Shown here one piece after another: positions 19,622 through 31,045 of a stretch of 64,000 nucleotides of DNA. The stretch is from positions 4,090,422 through 4,154,421 of the forward strand of contig CP119076.1 of the NCBI GenBank assembly GCA_029027985.1, written 5' to 3'. The notes under the pieces are model-generated. The model worked only from the letters and a program-made list of their open reading frames with translations. It did not search any database and was not told where the DNA came from. The stretch comes from Klebsiella aerogenes (GTDB lineage: Bacteria > Pseudomonadota > Gammaproteobacteria > Enterobacterales > Enterobacteriaceae). Every line of letters begins with the position of its first letter. The stretch's first letter is position 1. A program made the position numbers and the translations under genes.

Positions 19622-20908
19622 ATGAAGAACTGGAAAACGCTGCTTCTCGGTATCGCCATGATCGCGAATACCAGTTTCGCCGCCCCGCAGGTGGTCGATA
19701 AAGTAGCGGCTGTCGTCAATAATGGCGTTGTTCTGGAAAGCGACGTCGATGGTCTGATGCAGTCGGTGAAGCTCAACGCCGGTCAGGCGGGACAGCAGCT
19801 GCCGGATGACGCCACCCTGCGTCATCAGATCCTCGAAAGATTGATCATGGACCAGATCGTTTTGCAGATGGGTCAGAAAATGGGCGTGAAAGTCAGCGAC
19901 GATCAGCTCGACCAGGCGATTGCCAACATCGCTAAGCAGAACAACATGAGCATGGATCAGATGCGCAGCCGTCTGGCTTACGAAGGTATTAACTACAACA
20001 CCTACCGTAACCAGATCCGCAAAGAGATGCTGATTTCTGAAGTGCGTAACAACGAAGTGCGCCGCCGCGTTACCGTGCTGCCGCAGGAAGTTGAAGCGCT
20101 GGCCAAACAGATTGGCAATCAGAATGATGCCAGCACCGAGCTGAACCTGAGCCACATCCTGATTGCGCTGCCGGAAAACCCGTCCTCCGATCAGGTGGCG
20201 GCGGCAGAAGAGCAGGCGAAGTCCATCGTCGAACAGGCCCGTAGCGGCGCTAACTTCGGCAAACTGGCTATCACCTACTCCGCTGACCAACAGGCGCTGA
20301 AAGGCGGCCAGATGGGCTGGGGCCGTATTCAGGAGCTGCCAGGCATCTTCGCTCAGGCGTTAAGCACCGCGAAGAAAGGCGACATTGTCGGCCCGATTCG
20401 TTCCGGCGTCGGCTTCCATATCCTGAAAGTTAACGATATGCGCGGCGGCAGCCAGAACATCTCCGTGACTGAAGTCCATGCCCGTCACATTCTGCTGAAG
20501 CCGTCGCCGATCATGAACGACGCGCAGGCGCAGGCGAAGCTGGAGCAGATTGCGGCTGACATTAAGAGCGGCAAGACCACTTTCGATAAAGCAGCGAAAG
20601 AGTTTTCTCAGGATCCCGGTTCCGCCAACCAGGGCGGCGACTTAGGCTGGGCAACGCCTGATATCTTCGATCCGGCATTCCGCGATGCGCTGATGCGCCT
20701 GAACAAGGGCCAGACCAGTGCGCCGGTACACTCCTCCTTCGGCTGGCACCTGATTCAACTGATGGATACCCGCAACGTCGACAGAACCGACGCGGCGCAG
20801 AAAGACCGTGCCTACCGCATGCTGATGAACCGCAAATTCTCTGAAGAAGCGGCCACCTGGATGCAGGAACAGCGCGCCAGCGCCTACGTGAAAATTCTGA
20901 GCAACTAA
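19622..20908 (+). CDS. surA: SurA, periplasmic chaperone and peptidyl-prolyl isomerase
   Basis: SurA escorts unfolded outer-membrane proteins, LptD among them, across the periplasm. The 428 residues equal E. coli. A signal peptide ends near residue 20 (NTSFA-AP). An N-terminal chaperone domain is followed by two parvulin domains, recognised by [13 protein letters not shown] with GGQMGWG and by [12 protein letters not shown] with GGDLGWA, and a short C-terminal helix. It starts 54 bp after lptD. Confidence 0.98.
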   Translation: MKNWKTLLLGIAMIANTSFAAPQVVDKVAAVVNNGVVLESDVDGLMQSVKLNAGQAGQQLPDDATLRHQILERLIMDQIVLQMGQKMGVKVSDDQLDQAIANIAKQNNMSMDQMRSRLAYEGINYNTYRNQIRKEMLISEVRNNEVRRRVTVLPQEVEALAKQIGNQNDASTELNLSHILIALPENPSSDQVAAAEEQAKSIVEQARSGANFGKLAITYSADQQALKGGQMGWGRIQELPGIFAQALSTAKKGDIVGPIRSGVGFHILKVNDMRGGSQNISVTEVHARHILLKPSPIMNDAQAQAKLEQIAADIKSGKTTFDKAAKEFSQDPGSANQGGDLGWATPDIFDPAFRDALMRLNKGQTSAPVHSSFGWHLIQLMDTRNVDRTDAAQKDRAYRMLMNRKFSEEAATWMQEQRASAYVKILSN

Positions 20909-21020
20909 AGTTCTGCCCCTCGGCGCTATGATGGCGTATTGAGGCGGCAGACCGGTCGCCCCAGCAGTCGCTGGGGCTGACTGCGCAGCCGGGCAACAAA
21001 TAGCCCGAAGGAACGTTTCT

Positions 21021-22001
21021 ATGCAACGTGTTGTTATCACTCCCGGCGAACCCGCGGGGATTGGTCCTGACCTTGTCGCCGAGCTTGCGCAGCGCGACTG
21101 GCCGGTTGAGCTGGTGATTTGCGCCGATGGCGCCCTGTTAACGGACCGAGCCCGCCAGCTCGGTCTTCCTTTATCGCTCCTTCCCTACGATCCGTCATGC
21201 CCACCGCAGCCACAGCGGGCAGGCACTCTGACTCTCCTTCCCGTCGCCCTCCACGCGCCCGTACAACCCGGCATACTGAATGTGGACAACGGCGCCTACG
21301 TGGTAGAGACCCTGGCGCGTGCCTGCGACGGCTGCCTGAATGGCGAATTCGCGGCGCTGATTACCGGGCCGGTGCATAAAGGCAATATCAACGATGCGGG
21401 CATCGCCTTCACCGGCCATACCGAGTTCTTTGAAGCGCGCGCGCATGCCAGCAAAGTGGTGATGATGCTGGCTACCGAAGAGCTGAGGGTGGCGCTGGCG
21501 ACGACCCATCTACCGCTGAAAGCGATAAGCGAAGCAATAACGCCAGAGCTGCTGCGCGAAGTGATCACCATCCTGGATGACGATCTGCGGCATAAATTCG
21601 GTATCGCCCAGCCTCATGTGCTGGTGTGTGGCCTGAACCCCCACGCTGGCGAAGGCGGCCACATGGGAACGGAAGAGATAGATACCATTATTCCGGTGCT
21701 GGAAGAAATGCGCGCGAAGGGCATGAATCTCAGCGGCCCGCTGCCTGCGGATACTCTTTTTCAGCCAAAATATCTCGATAATGCCGATGCAGTGCTCGCG
21801 ATGTACCACGATCAGGGCCTGCCCGTGCTAAAATACCAGGGCTTTGGCCGTGGCGTGAATATTACGCTCGGTTTACCTTTTATTCGTACCTCCGTCGACC
21901 ACGGTACCGCGCTGGAATTAGCCGGTCAGGGGAAGGCGGACGTCGGCAGTTTTATCACGGCGCTTAATCTCGCCATCAAAATGATTGTTAATACCCAATG
22001 A
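21021..22001 (+). CDS. pdxA: PdxA, 4-hydroxythreonine-4-phosphate dehydrogenase
   Basis: PdxA oxidises 4-phospho-hydroxy-L-threonine in the DXP-dependent pathway to pyridoxal phosphate. The protein has 326 residues (E. coli 329, with three extra at the start). Metal-binding histidines are in [26 protein letters not shown] and [13 protein letters not shown]. The ATG at 21021 is preceded by aagga. Its stop overlaps the rsmA start (ATGA), which implies coupled translation. Confidence 0.97.
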   Translation: MQRVVITPGEPAGIGPDLVAELAQRDWPVELVICADGALLTDRARQLGLPLSLLPYDPSCPPQPQRAGTLTLLPVALHAPVQPGILNVDNGAYVVETLARACDGCLNGEFAALITGPVHKGNINDAGIAFTGHTEFFEARAHASKVVMMLATEELRVALATTHLPLKAISEAITPELLREVITILDDDLRHKFGIAQPHVLVCGLNPHAGEGGHMGTEEIDTIIPVLEEMRAKGMNLSGPLPADTLFQPKYLDNADAVLAMYHDQGLPVLKYQGFGRGVNITLGLPFIRTSVDHGTALELAGQGKADVGSFITALNLAIKMIVNTQ

Positions 22002-22819
22002 ATAATCGAGTCCATCAGGGCCATTTAGCCCGTAAACGCTTCGGGCAAAACTTTCTCAACGATCAGTTCGTGATCGACAGCATTGTCTCGGCCATCAATC
22101 CACAAAAAGGTCAGGCGATGGTCGAAATCGGCCCAGGTCTCGCCGCGTTGACCGAGCCGGTCGGCGAACGCCTCGACCAGTTGACCGTTATCGAGCTGGA
22201 CCGCGATCTGGCGGCCCGTCTGCAAACACATCCGTTCCTCGGGCCGAAACTGACGATTTATCAGCAAGATGCGATGACCATGAACTTCGGCGAACTGTCG
22301 GAGAAAATGGGCCAGCCGCTGCGCGTTTTCGGCAACCTGCCGTACAACATCTCTACGCCGCTGATGTTCCACCTGTTCAGCTATACTGATGCCATTGCCG
22401 ATATGCACTTTATGCTGCAGAAGGAAGTGGTTAATCGTCTGGTTGCCGGGCCGAACAGTAAGGCGTATGGTCGACTAAGCGTCATGGCGCAGTACTACTG
22501 CCAGGTGATCCCGGTACTTGAAGTACCGCCGACCGCCTTTACGCCGCCGCCAAAAGTGGATTCCGCCGTCGTTCGCCTGGTGCCACACAGCACCATGCCG
22601 TATCCGGTGAAGGATATCCGCGTACTGAGCCGCATCACCACTGAAGCCTTCAACCAGCGCCGCAAAACTATTCGCAATAGTCTCGGCAACCTGTTTAGCG
22701 TTGAAGTGCTGACGGAGCTGGGCATCGACCCGGCCGTGCGTGCGGAAAATATTTCTGTCGAGCAGTACTGTAAGATGGCCAACTGGTTATCCAACCATCT
22801 GCCTTCGAAGGAGAGCTAA
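21998..22819 (+). CDS. rsmA: RsmA (KsgA), 16S rRNA A1518/A1519 dimethyltransferase
   Basis: RsmA dimethylates two adjacent adenines at the 3' end of 16S rRNA and acts as a late 30S assembly checkpoint. The 273-residue Rossmann methyltransferase shows motif [12 protein letters not shown] and the catalytic NLPYNIS. The RNA-binding C-terminal domain contains [12 protein letters not shown]. Loss of the E. coli gene gives kasugamycin resistance. Its start overlaps the pdxA stop by four bases, and apaG begins two bases after its own stop. Confidence 0.98.
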   Translation: MNNRVHQGHLARKRFGQNFLNDQFVIDSIVSAINPQKGQAMVEIGPGLAALTEPVGERLDQLTVIELDRDLAARLQTHPFLGPKLTIYQQDAMTMNFGELSEKMGQPLRVFGNLPYNISTPLMFHLFSYTDAIADMHFMLQKEVVNRLVAGPNSKAYGRLSVMAQYYCQVIPVLEVPPTAFTPPPKVDSAVVRLVPHSTMPYPVKDIRVLSRITTEAFNQRRKTIRNSLGNLFSVEVLTELGIDPAVRAENISVEQYCKMANWLSNHLPSKES

Positions 22820-22821
22820 CC

Positions 22822-23199
22822 ATGATTAATTCGCCTCGTGTTTGCGTTCAGGTGCAAAGCGTCTATATCGAATCGCAATCTTCCCCGGAAGAGGAGCGCT
22901 ACGTCTTCGCTTACACCGTTACCATTCGCAACCTGGGGCGGAGTCAGGTTCAGCTTCTCGGCCGCTACTGGCTAATCACCAATGGTCACGGTCGCGAGAC
23001 GGAAGTCCAGGGTGAAGGGGTGGTCGGCGAACAGCCGCACATCCCTGCCGGCGAAGAGTATCAATACACCAGCGGCGCAGTTATCGAAACGCCGCTGGGC
23101 ACCATGCAGGGTCATTATGAGATGATCGATATTAACGGCGTGCCGTTCCATATCGAGATCCCTGTCTTCCGTCTCGCAGTCCCAACGCTCATACATTAA
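22822..23199 (+). CDS. apaG: ApaG (CorD-type) beta-sandwich protein
   Basis: A 125-residue protein of the ApaG/DUF525 family, a fibronectin-III-like fold. The sequence [28 protein letters not shown] and the [14 protein letters not shown] segment are diagnostic. In Salmonella the homologue (CorD) affects cobalt and magnesium transport; a biochemical function is not settled. The length equals E. coli. It lies between rsmA and apaH in the operon. Confidence 0.96.
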   Translation: MINSPRVCVQVQSVYIESQSSPEEERYVFAYTVTIRNLGRSQVQLLGRYWLITNGHGRETEVQGEGVVGEQPHIPAGEEYQYTSGAVIETPLGTMQGHYEMIDINGVPFHIEIPVFRLAVPTLIH

Positions 23200-23206
23200 A
23201 AACACA

Positions 23207-24055
23207 ATGGCTACATACCTTATTGGCGACGTCCACGGTTGCTACGATGAACTGATCGCATTATTGGAGCAGGTGGAGTTTAATCCTGATACGGATACGC
23301 TGTGGCTCACCGGCGATCTGGTCGCACGCGGCCCGGGTTCTCTGGAAGTGCTGCGCTTCGTTAAAATGCTTGGCGATAGCGTACGCATCGTGCTGGGCAA
23401 TCATGACCTGCACCTGCTGGCGGTGTTTGCGGGGATCAGCCGCAACAAGCCGAAAGATCGTCTGACGCCACTGCTGGAAGCGCCGGACGCCGATGAGCTC
23501 CTCAACTGGCTGCGTCGCCAGCCGCTGATGCAGATCGACGAAGAGAAAAAACTGGTGATGGCTCATGCCGGCATCACGCCGCAGTGGGATTTAGACACCG
23601 CCAAACAGTGCGCGCGCGATGTTGAAGCCGTGCTGGCCAGCGACTCCTATCCGTTCTTCCTCGACGCGATGTACGGCGATATGCCGAACCACTGGAGCAC
23701 TGAGCTCAGCGGTCTGGCGCGCCTGCGCTTTATCACCAACGCCTTCACCCGCATGCGCTACTGCTTCCCGAACGGCCAGTTGGATATGTACAGTAAAGAG
23801 GCGCCGGAAGACGCGCCTGCGCCGCTTAAACCCTGGTTCGCCATTCCCGGTCCGGTCTCACGCGAGTACAGCATCGTATTTGGTCACTGGGCGTCGCTGG
23901 AAGGTCGCGGCACGCCGGAAGGGATTTACGGGCTGGATACCGGTTGCTGCTGGGGCGGCGATCTCACCTGTCTGCGCTGGGAAGATAAAACATATTTTAC
24001 CCAACGCTCGAACCGGCAGAAAAGCCTCGACGAGGGCGAAGCGGTCGCCTCCTGA
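23207..24055 (+). CDS. apaH: ApaH, symmetrical diadenosine tetraphosphatase
   Basis: ApaH hydrolyses Ap4A to two ADP and removes Np4 caps from RNA. The 282 residues carry the calcineurin-type phosphoesterase motifs GDVHGCYDE near the start, [10 protein letters not shown] and GNHDLHLL, with further histidines in [10 protein letters not shown] and [10 protein letters not shown]. coli ApaH has 280 residues. It is the last gene of the operon. A REP pair and a strong terminator follow. Confidence 0.97.
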   Translation: MATYLIGDVHGCYDELIALLEQVEFNPDTDTLWLTGDLVARGPGSLEVLRFVKMLGDSVRIVLGNHDLHLLAVFAGISRNKPKDRLTPLLEAPDADELLNWLRRQPLMQIDEEKKLVMAHAGITPQWDLDTAKQCARDVEAVLASDSYPFFLDAMYGDMPNHWSTELSGLARLRFITNAFTRMRYCFPNGQLDMYSKEAPEDAPAPLKPWFAIPGPVSREYSIVFGHWASLEGRGTPEGIYGLDTGCCWGGDLTCLRWEDKTYFTQRSNRQKSLDEGEAVAS

Positions 24056-24080
24056 GTTCATCCGGGATGCGCAGTATTCG

Positions 24081-24151
24081 GTAGCCCGGCTAAGCGTAGC
24101 GCGAGCCGGGATATTCCCGGATGGCGGCGCTCTGCGCCTGATCCGGGCTAC
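24081..24151. repeat. REP pair (BIME-like) after apaH
   Basis: Two REP-type palindromes face each other: 24081-24110 beginning gtagcccggc, and 24116-24151 ending ccgggctac. The outer gtagcccgg/ccgggctac arms are inverted copies. They share the gtagcccgg core with the array at 4540-5166, so both belong to one REP family. Confidence 0.8.
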
Positions 24152-24182
24152 AAACTCGCAGGTGATTCCCGATAAAACAAAA

Positions 24183-24215
24183 CCCCGGCCGCGCATCACG
24201 CGACCGGGGTTTTTT
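24183..24215 (+). terminator. Terminator of the lptD-apaH operon
   Basis: ccccggccgcg (24183-24193) pairs with cgcgaccgggg (24199-24209) with one mismatch and a five-base loop, followed by six Ts. An A-rich stretch on the other side makes it potentially bidirectional, serving folA as well. Confidence 0.88.
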
Positions 24216-24233
24216 AATCCGCACGATACCTGT

Positions 24234-24746
<513 letters not shown>

Positions 24747-24910
24747 CTATACGGAAAGCGTAATACTTCGTCGACTGAACGAAGAGTAAAGAATAAGAAA
24801 ATTTTTCGATTTGCTGGCGAGCCCACGTAAGCCTTGTGAGCCGCCAGTTCAGGAACTAAATTGAAAACAAAATGTTAGCTGTAAAGTTAACGTAACATTT
24901 ATTCACCGGG

Positions 24911-26776
24911 TCAGGCGGATGGCTTATTTTCCGGCTCATCGCGCATGTCTCCGGTATGCCGCCCCTCTTCGGTGCCCTGCCAACCATGACGCTGTACCAA
25001 CAACAGATGATTGCGGTCTTCGTTGATGATTCCGGTCAGCATATCGCTGGTACGTTTGTACACCGCCACGCGGGACGCGGCATCATTTTCCGCCAGCGCC
25101 ACCATCTCTTCCACCATCTGTAGGTTGAAGCGACGAAACAGATCGGCGCGCTCGCGGGCTTCATAAGCGCCCAGCCCTAAGGCTTCCAGCGTCATACGGC
25201 CGCTTTTCAACGCCGACTCGAAGGTCTCACGTTCCGGCGCCTCCACCCCAGCCTGGCGCAGTTGGATATAGTGATCGACATCGCGGGCGCGCGAAATGAT
25301 CTGCAGATGCGGAAAGTGCTCTTTTGCCAGTTCCACCAGTTGCAAACTCGCCTGAGGATCGTCGATGGCGTTAATCAGCACTTCCGCCTTTTCCGCCCCC
25401 GCCGACTCCAGCAAATCCACCCGCGTGGCATCGCCGTAAAACACTTTCATATCAAACTTGCGTAGCGTATCGACGTGATCCGGATCGTGGTCGAGGATCA
25501 CCATCTTCACGCCGCTGGAGAGCAACATACGGCCAGCGATCTGCCCATAGCGACCGAAACCCGCGACAATCACCCGCGGCTGCTCCTCGTCAATCTCGTC
25601 CGCTTCCCGTTCCTGCCCGCTGGCAGATTTATCCATCCGGGTCAGCAGCACCAGCAGGATCGGCGTTGCCGCCATCGACAGCGCCACCGCCAGGGTCAGC
25701 GCCTTCGCCCACTCGCTATCCAGCACATCGGCCATCTGCGCCGCGCCGAAGACCACGAAAGCGAACTCACTCCCCTGCCCCAGCAGCACGGCAAACCAGC
25801 GGCGCTGCGCGCGCGGTACGCCCAACGGTTTGGCAATCAACCATAACATCACCGCTTTAATCACCAGGAAACCAACCAACAGAATCAGGATGCGCAGCGG
25901 ATGGGTCATCAGCGTACCGAAGTCGATAGACATGCCGACGCCAATAAAGAACAGCCCCAGCAGCAGCCCTTTAAATGGCTCGATATCACTCTCCAGCGCA
26001 TGGCGATATTCCGAGCTCGCCAGCAGTACCCCGGCCAGGAACGCGCCCATCGCCATCGACAGCCCCACTTCTTCCAGCAGCAATCCGAAGCCGAAAACCA
26101 GGAACAGGGCCACGGCGCTGAATACTTCGCGCAGGCCGGAACGGGCGACGAAGCGCAGCATCGGCCGGGTCAGGTAACGCCCTAACAGCACCACCAACGC
26201 CAGCGCGCCAGCCACTTTCAGCGCCGACAGCGCAAACGCGGCAAGCGTGGTCGACCCGCCGCTGGCCGCCAGCAGCGGGATCATCGCCACTAATGGGATC
26301 GCCGCGATATCCTGGAACAACAACACCGCAAAGGCGCTACGTCCCAACTGCGTCACCGTCAGGTTGCGCTCATTCATTGCCTGCATCGCAATTGCCGTCG
26401 ACGACAGCGCCAGCGTCATGCCAATCAGCTCCGCAACCTGCCAGCGCAGACCAAGCAACATGCAGAACAGGCCGATAAATGCGCCGCACACCACCATCTG
26501 CAGCGCACCGCCGCCGAAGACCGATGCGCGCAGTTTCCACAAACGCTGCGGATCCAGCTCAAGGCCGATCACAAATAGCATCAGCACCACGCCGATCTCC
26601 GCAAAGTGCAAAATCGACTCGGCGTCGGTCACCAGACGTAGCCCCCACGGGCCAATAATGCAGCCGGCGATCAGGTATCCCAACACCGACCCCAACCCCA
26701 GGCGCACGGCAATCGGGACGATAAGCGCAGCGGATCCAAGATAAATCAGCGCCTGTATTAGCGTATGGCTATCCAT
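24911..26776 (-). CDS. kefC: KefC, glutathione-gated K+/H+ antiporter
   Basis: KefC is a CPA2-family potassium efflux system held shut by glutathione and opened by glutathione adducts, protecting against electrophiles. The 621 residues (E. coli 620) comprise about 12-13 membrane segments (1-380) and a soluble RCK/KTN domain from about residue 398. That domain contains the nucleotide-binding [16 protein letters not shown] and [11 protein letters not shown]. The start overlaps the end of kefF by eight bases, indicating coupled translation with its activating subunit. Confidence 0.97.
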   Translation of the reverse strand: MDSHTLIQALIYLGSAALIVPIAVRLGLGSVLGYLIAGCIIGPWGLRLVTDAESILHFAEIGVVLMLFVIGLELDPQRLWKLRASVFGGGALQMVVCGAFIGLFCMLLGLRWQVAELIGMTLALSSTAIAMQAMNERNLTVTQLGRSAFAVLLFQDIAAIPLVAMIPLLAASGGSTTLAAFALSALKVAGALALVVLLGRYLTRPMLRFVARSGLREVFSAVALFLVFGFGLLLEEVGLSMAMGAFLAGVLLASSEYRHALESDIEPFKGLLLGLFFIGVGMSIDFGTLMTHPLRILILLVGFLVIKAVMLWLIAKPLGVPRAQRRWFAVLLGQGSEFAFVVFGAAQMADVLDSEWAKALTLAVALSMAATPILLVLLTRMDKSASGQEREADEIDEEQPRVIVAGFGRYGQIAGRMLLSSGVKMVILDHDPDHVDTLRKFDMKVFYGDATRVDLLESAGAEKAEVLINAIDDPQASLQLVELAKEHFPHLQIISRARDVDHYIQLRQAGVEAPERETFESALKSGRMTLEALGLGAYEARERADLFRRFNLQMVEEMVALAENDAASRVAVYKRTSDMLTGIINEDRNHLLLVQRHGWQGTEEGRHTGDMRDEPENKPSA

Positions 26777-27302
26777 TATTGTGCGCCTCCTGCCATTCGA
26801 TTAAACGTTGACGATAATGACGAGCCTGCGCCTGCAGCGTTTCATCGTCGCAGACAAAGGTGCAGTGCATCGCAAACGGCGGCAACCACGTCATCCCACA
26901 GTACAACGCGGTTGCCTGCAGCGGCTGCGCCAGCACGTCAAAGCCGGGGAATGAACCGATATCGAAATGGCTTTCACCGCCGCCGGTAGTCACCGCCCAC
27001 ATCAGCGATTTACCTCGCAGCGCAATGCCGTGATGGCCGTACGCCCAGCCGTGGGCTAGCACTTTATCCATCCACAATTTGAACAACGGCGGAACGCTGT
27101 ACCACTGCATAGGGTGCTGCCAGATAACCAGATCGGCGCGCGCCAGCGCCGCCTGTTCAGCAGCGATATCGATATTGAAGTCGGGGTAAAGCTCATAGAG
27201 GGAGCGTATCTCTACGCCATCAAGCGTCCCTGCTTGTTCAAGCATCCGCTTATTCGCATGCGAGTGATGCGGATAGGGATGCGAATAAATTATCAGAATC
27301 AT
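26769..27302 (-). CDS. kefF: KefF, flavin oxidoreductase subunit of KefC
   Basis: KefF is an NQO1-like FMN quinone reductase that binds KefC and is needed for full activity. The 177 residues start [20 protein letters not shown] and contain [17 protein letters not shown] and the TTGGGESHF loop that contacts FMN. E. coli KefF has 176 residues. The gene precedes kefC and overlaps it. In E. coli the fix/cai genes lie further upstream; here the sugar-acid cluster does. Confidence 0.97.
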   Translation of the reverse strand: MILIIYSHPYPHHSHANKRMLEQAGTLDGVEIRSLYELYPDFNIDIAAEQAALARADLVIWQHPMQWYSVPPLFKLWMDKVLAHGWAYGHHGIALRGKSLMWAVTTGGGESHFDIGSFPGFDVLAQPLQATALYCGMTWLPPFAMHCTFVCDDETLQAQARHYRQRLIEWQEAHNNG

Positions 27303-27397
27303 TGATTAGCCTGCGTTAGCTCTTGTTGTAATCAGCAAGAGTGTAGACAGTTAATCAAAGCGCTTACAATGATAAATGTGATTTATATCTCACCTAT

Positions 27398-28702
27398 TTA
27401 CGCATTTCGCGGCTGTTTATTGACCGCGTTGGCAGATACATCAGCATCGAGATCACACCGCTTCGGCAACAGGTAAGTCAGAGTCCCGGCAATGATTAAC
27501 GACCCCGCCAGCGCGCAGACCGCCACATTCTGACCATACAAATAGATCATCACCCCGACCAAATACGGACCGCAAAAGCCGCCAAGATTCCCCAGACCAT
27601 TGATCACTCCACGGGCGCTACCGGCCACTTCCGGCGAGGCGATACGCCCCGGCATCGACCAGAAAGGGCTGGTGGCCGATTTGAGGAAAAAACCGCATAC
27701 CACCAGCGCCACGTAGGCCGCGACAACCTGCTCCCTCAGCACGACGGACGCCACCAGCGCCGCCGCGAAGCTGTAGAGCGAGAAACGCACCCACAGTCGG
27801 CGTTTGCCGCTGCGATCGCTGAACAGAGAAATGACGTAGATTCCCGCCAGGGTAGCGACGAATGGCAGCACCGCCAGAAAACCAACGCTGGCCATATCGC
27901 CGCTGGTTAACCCTTTGAGGATCGTCGGCAACCACAGGGTATAGCCGTAGTCGCCGGTCTGGTAGAAGAAGTTGAGAACCACCAGCTTCATCAGGCCACT
28001 GTTGCGAAAGACATCCTTCACCGGCGCATTGCTGACCGGCGCTTCCGCCATTTTCACCGCCCGCTCTGCTGCCAGCGTCGCGACCAAATACTCCCGTTCA
28101 CGCGTAGGCAGCCAGCGGGCCTGTTCCGGACGGTCGCTGATCGTCAGCCACCATACCGCCAGCACGATCAGCGATAGCAGACCTTCGATAATAAACAGCC
28201 AACGCCAGTCGAGCGCAGCGATAATCGCGCCTGAGACCGGCGCCGTCAGCATGCCGCCCAGCGGCGCAAACATCATCACGAAGGCATTGGCCCGGCCCAG
28301 CTCTTTTTCCGGGAACCAGTTGCTTACCATCGTCAGCACCACCGGCAGCATACCGCCTTCAGAAACGCCGAGAATAAAGCGCAAAACCAGCAGCTGATAT
28401 TCATGGGTGACGAAACCGGTCGCTATCGAAACAATGGCCCAGGCAACCAACGACCAGGCGATAAACCTTTTACCGCTCCCGTTAACCGCAATCCGCCCGC
28501 CGGGAATTTGCAGAAATAAATAACCAATAAAGAAGATCCCGCTCGCCACCCCCGCCATTTGGCTGGTGATGCCTAAATCCTCTTCCATACCGCCGGGCAA
28601 CGCAAAGCTAATATTGACCCGGTCCATAAACGAAATAATACAGGCGATTAAAACTGGCGCGATGATGCGCAGCCAGCGAGTGCCGGGAATGTTATCGTTC
28701 AT
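27398..28702 (-). CDS. MFS transporter, anion:cation symporter (ACS) family, probable sugar-acid uptake
   Basis: A 434-residue membrane protein with about 12 hydrophobic segments. The first helix pair carries FMDRVNISFALPGGMEEDLG, and helix 4 has LRFILGVSEGGMLPVV, the ACS-family signature seen in hexuronate, galactonate, tartrate and 2-ketogluconate permeases. The start is the ATG at 28702; a GTG three codons upstream is the alternative. It lies 65 bp behind a 2-hydroxyacid dehydrogenase, and near an IdnR-like repressor and an IdnO-like dehydrogenase. Uptake of gluconate, idonate or a ketogluconate is the best inference. The exact substrate cannot be read from the sequence. Confidence 0.75.
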   Translation of the reverse strand: MNDNIPGTRWLRIIAPVLIACIISFMDRVNISFALPGGMEEDLGITSQMAGVASGIFFIGYLFLQIPGGRIAVNGSGKRFIAWSLVAWAIVSIATGFVTHEYQLLVLRFILGVSEGGMLPVVLTMVSNWFPEKELGRANAFVMMFAPLGGMLTAPVSGAIIAALDWRWLFIIEGLLSLIVLAVWWLTISDRPEQARWLPTREREYLVATLAAERAVKMAEAPVSNAPVKDVFRNSGLMKLVVLNFFYQTGDYGYTLWLPTILKGLTSGDMASVGFLAVLPFVATLAGIYVISLFSDRSGKRRLWVRFSLYSFAAALVASVVLREQVVAAYVALVVCGFFLKSATSPFWSMPGRIASPEVAGSARGVINGLGNLGGFCGPYLVGVMIYLYGQNVAVCALAGSLIIAGTLTYLLPKRCDLDADVSANAVNKQPRNA

Positions 28703-28767
28703 ATTTCGCACGCTCTCTACAGAGGTTAACGTTGTAATGAAAATCGAGTGGGGTACAGCAACAGGCG

Positions 28768-29718
28768 TTAGTCGATAGCGTTCGGCAATGGGCGATCGGA
28801 GAAATAGGCTGCGATATTAGCGAATACGACGTCACTCATTTTTTGCCGCGTTTCGTGCGTGGCGCTGGCGACATGAGGTTGCAGAACCACATTATCCAGC
28901 GCGATAAGCTCGGCAGGTACCCACGGCTCCTCGGCAAAAACATCCAGCCCGGCGCCGGCGATAACACCGTTTTGTAACGCCGCAATCAGCGCCGGTTCAT
29001 CGACCAACGAACCGCGAGCAATATTGATAAGCCAGGCGTGCTTTGGCATCGCGTTGAATACCGAGGCATCAATAATTCCCCGATTGGCCTCGCCTGCGGA
29101 AGCGGCGATCACCAGAAAATCGCTTTCCCGTGCCAGGGTGTGCAGATCGGCACACCACTGATAACCCAGTGCTTCCTGTGGCTTACGGTCGGTATAACGC
29201 ACCTGCATATCAAAACCGCTGGCGCGGCGGGCGATCGCCTGACCGATGTTGCCCATGCCGAAAATACCGATGCGTTTACCGCTAACCTGGGTCGCCAGCG
29301 GCATACCGCCATTCGCCCAGCGGCCTTCACGCACAAAGCGATCGCCCTGACACAGTTGACGAGCGCCTGTCAGCAGTAGTCCCATCGCCAGATCGGCGAC
29401 GTCATTCGTCAGCACGCCGGAGGTAATCGAGACGGCGATATCACGGGAACGGGTATAGTGCAAATCGACCGCATCGGTTCCGACGCCAAAAATCGCGATC
29501 AGCCCAAGGTGCGGCAGTAACTCCAGTATGCTGTTGGCGACGCCCACATCGCCGCGGGTCACGACGGCAGCGATATTTTCGCCCTGCTCACGCAGAAAGG
29601 CGATCGGATCATCCTGCTCATACAGGCGGAATAGCGGATAGTCGGCGGCCAGCTGCGCCTGCAGCGAATCAACGACAGGAGCCACCAACAGTACGGCGCG
29701 GGTTAGAACGTGTTTCAT
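28768..29718 (-). CDS. D-2-hydroxyacid dehydrogenase, probable ketogluconate/hydroxypyruvate reductase
   Basis: A 316-residue NAD(P)-dependent enzyme of the D-isomer-specific 2-hydroxyacid dehydrogenase family. The Rossmann motif GIFGMGNIGQAIA is at 151-163. The catalytic triad appears as Arg235 (NIARGSLVD), Glu264 (DVFAEEP) and His282 (QPHVASATHE). Family members GhrB and TkrA reduce 2-ketogluconate, hydroxypyruvate or glyoxylate. Next to an IdnO-like enzyme, reduction of 2-keto-D-gluconate to gluconate is a sensible guess. It is in line with the downstream transporter and probably shares its transcript. A GhrB-type role in general ketoacid reduction remains possible. Confidence 0.8.
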   Translation of the reverse strand: MKHVLTRAVLLVAPVVDSLQAQLAADYPLFRLYEQDDPIAFLREQGENIAAVVTRGDVGVANSILELLPHLGLIAIFGVGTDAVDLHYTRSRDIAVSITSGVLTNDVADLAMGLLLTGARQLCQGDRFVREGRWANGGMPLATQVSGKRIGIFGMGNIGQAIARRASGFDMQVRYTDRKPQEALGYQWCADLHTLARESDFLVIAASAGEANRGIIDASVFNAMPKHAWLINIARGSLVDEPALIAALQNGVIAGAGLDVFAEEPWVPAELIALDNVVLQPHVASATHETRQKMSDVVFANIAAYFSDRPLPNAID

Positions 29719-29785
29719 CAGATCACCTGTTTAACTTTGCTTAATGACGGTTGCCATTATCAAACGGGTTTTCTGTGGGGGATTT

Positions 29786-29801
29786 TGCGACCTACATCAC
29801 G
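29786..29801 (-). promoter_or_regulatory. CRP-like site before the dehydrogenase-transporter operon
   Basis: tgcgacctacatcacg matches the CRP pattern at the gtga-N6-tca core when read on the minus strand, with one changed base in the weaker half. It is about 70 bp upstream of the dehydrogenase ATG. Confidence 0.4.
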
Positions 29802-29849
29802 CTGGATCGTGTTAAAAATAGCTGTTACGCCGTCCGTGATCGCTAAGGC

Positions 29850-29868
29850 AAAACCCGCGTCTGGCGGG
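29850..29868 (-). terminator. Small terminator after the IdnR-like gene
   Basis: On the minus strand cccgc-cagac-gcggg is followed by tttt (plus-strand coordinates 29868 down to 29850). The stem is only five base pairs, so termination may be partial. Confidence 0.45.
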
Positions 29869-29881
29869 CATCAGGAGATGG

Positions 29882-30874
29882 TTAGATGGTTTCGCCCATC
29901 GACAGACGATAATGGAGATCGACTTTCTCGATAGTCGGTAATCCTTTCATTTTCTTAATCAGGATTTCAGTCGCGACCTTCCCCATTTCAAAACGCGGGG
30001 TCAGCACGCTGGCGAGGCGCGGGGAGACGATTTGCCCCATTTCCAGACCGTGGAAACCCGCAATCGCCATCTCCTGCGGCACCCTGATGCCGCTGGCGAG
30101 ACACTCCTGCAACACGCCGACCGCCAGATCGTCGTTAGTGCAGAGGATAGCGTCCATGTCGGCATACATCTGCCGCGCAAGGGTCATCATGCCGGTGCCA
30201 ATAGAAACCGACGACACCTTGTTCGGTGCAATACGCCCGGCCGTTAATCCGGCGTTTTCCATCGCCTGGCAATAGCCAGCGTAGCGCTGTTCATCACGAA
30301 CATCCGACATGGAGCCAAAATAGATGACCTGCCGTTTACCGCTCGCCAGCAGCATCGCCGTCATATCGAATCCCGCTTTAACGTTATCGAAACCGACATT
30401 GATGCGCCCGGGGTTATCCGCCAGCCCCATCACTTCCGCCACCGGGATCTTCGCCGCATTGAGGTACTTCTCCGCCCGCAAAGTATGCACGGAATCGGTG
30501 AGCAGTATCCCTTTAACGTTAAAGGCCAGCACGGCGGCAATCTGTTCCTCTTCCCGTTGCCGGTCATAGTCATAATTAACGACCAATGTCTGGTAACCGT
30601 GAACGGCGGTGACCGCTTCGATACCGGCCAGTAAATCGGCAAAAATCTGGTTATGAAAGGAAGGGATCAGCACGCCGATGCGCGGCACGCTGACGCTGCT
30701 CATCGCCGGGTTATCCGGATCGGGCTGATAGCCAATCTCGGCAATGACGCTGGCGATACGCTCCGCCGTCTCCGGTTTAACCTTATCCGGGGTGCGTAAA
30801 TAACGGCTGACGGTCATTTTGGTTACGCCGGACAGCGCGGCAATATCATTGAGCGTAATACGTTGTGCTTTCAT
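29882..30874 (-). CDS. LacI-family repressor, IdnR/GntR-like
   Basis: A 330-residue LacI-type regulator. The N-terminal helix-turn-helix is ITLNDIAALSGVTKMTVSRYLR. The ligand domain includes LIPSFHNQIFADLLAGIEAV, DEQRYAGYCQAM and IAGFHGLEMGQ, very like E. coli IdnR and GntR, which sense 5-ketogluconate/idonate or gluconate. I chose the ATG at 30874; the frame is open to a TTG at 30889. It is divergent from the IdnO-like gene. The 261 bp between them carries a perfect palindrome (31046-31060) that could be its operator. It likely controls both flanking transcripts. Confidence 0.85.
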   Translation of the reverse strand: MKAQRITLNDIAALSGVTKMTVSRYLRTPDKVKPETAERIASVIAEIGYQPDPDNPAMSSVSVPRIGVLIPSFHNQIFADLLAGIEAVTAVHGYQTLVVNYDYDRQREEEQIAAVLAFNVKGILLTDSVHTLRAEKYLNAAKIPVAEVMGLADNPGRINVGFDNVKAGFDMTAMLLASGKRQVIYFGSMSDVRDEQRYAGYCQAMENAGLTAGRIAPNKVSSVSIGTGMMTLARQMYADMDAILCTNDDLAVGVLQECLASGIRVPQEMAIAGFHGLEMGQIVSPRLASVLTPRFEMGKVATEILIKKMKGLPTIEKVDLHYRLSMGETI

Positions 30875-31028
30875 CTTTCGACCCGTCAATTACTTCCACA
30901 GCATCAAGCCATTATGCCTGTCGGCGCGGAAAAAGAGAATCTCGCCGCGGCGGAGTTAACCCTTTGAACTGGAGGAATTTCTATCCTGCTTCACGTTTAG
31001 CGTAACCCCTTTTCGTAACACGGTTTTG

Positions 31029-31044
31029 AGTGATCGCCATCACG
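31029..31044 (+). promoter_or_regulatory. CRP-like site before the IdnO-like gene
   Basis: agtgatcgccatcacg has the symmetric gtga-N6-tcac core of CRP sites. It lies about 110 bp before the dehydrogenase ATG and directly abuts the palindrome at 31046. Confidence 0.55.
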
Positions 31045-31045
31045 G

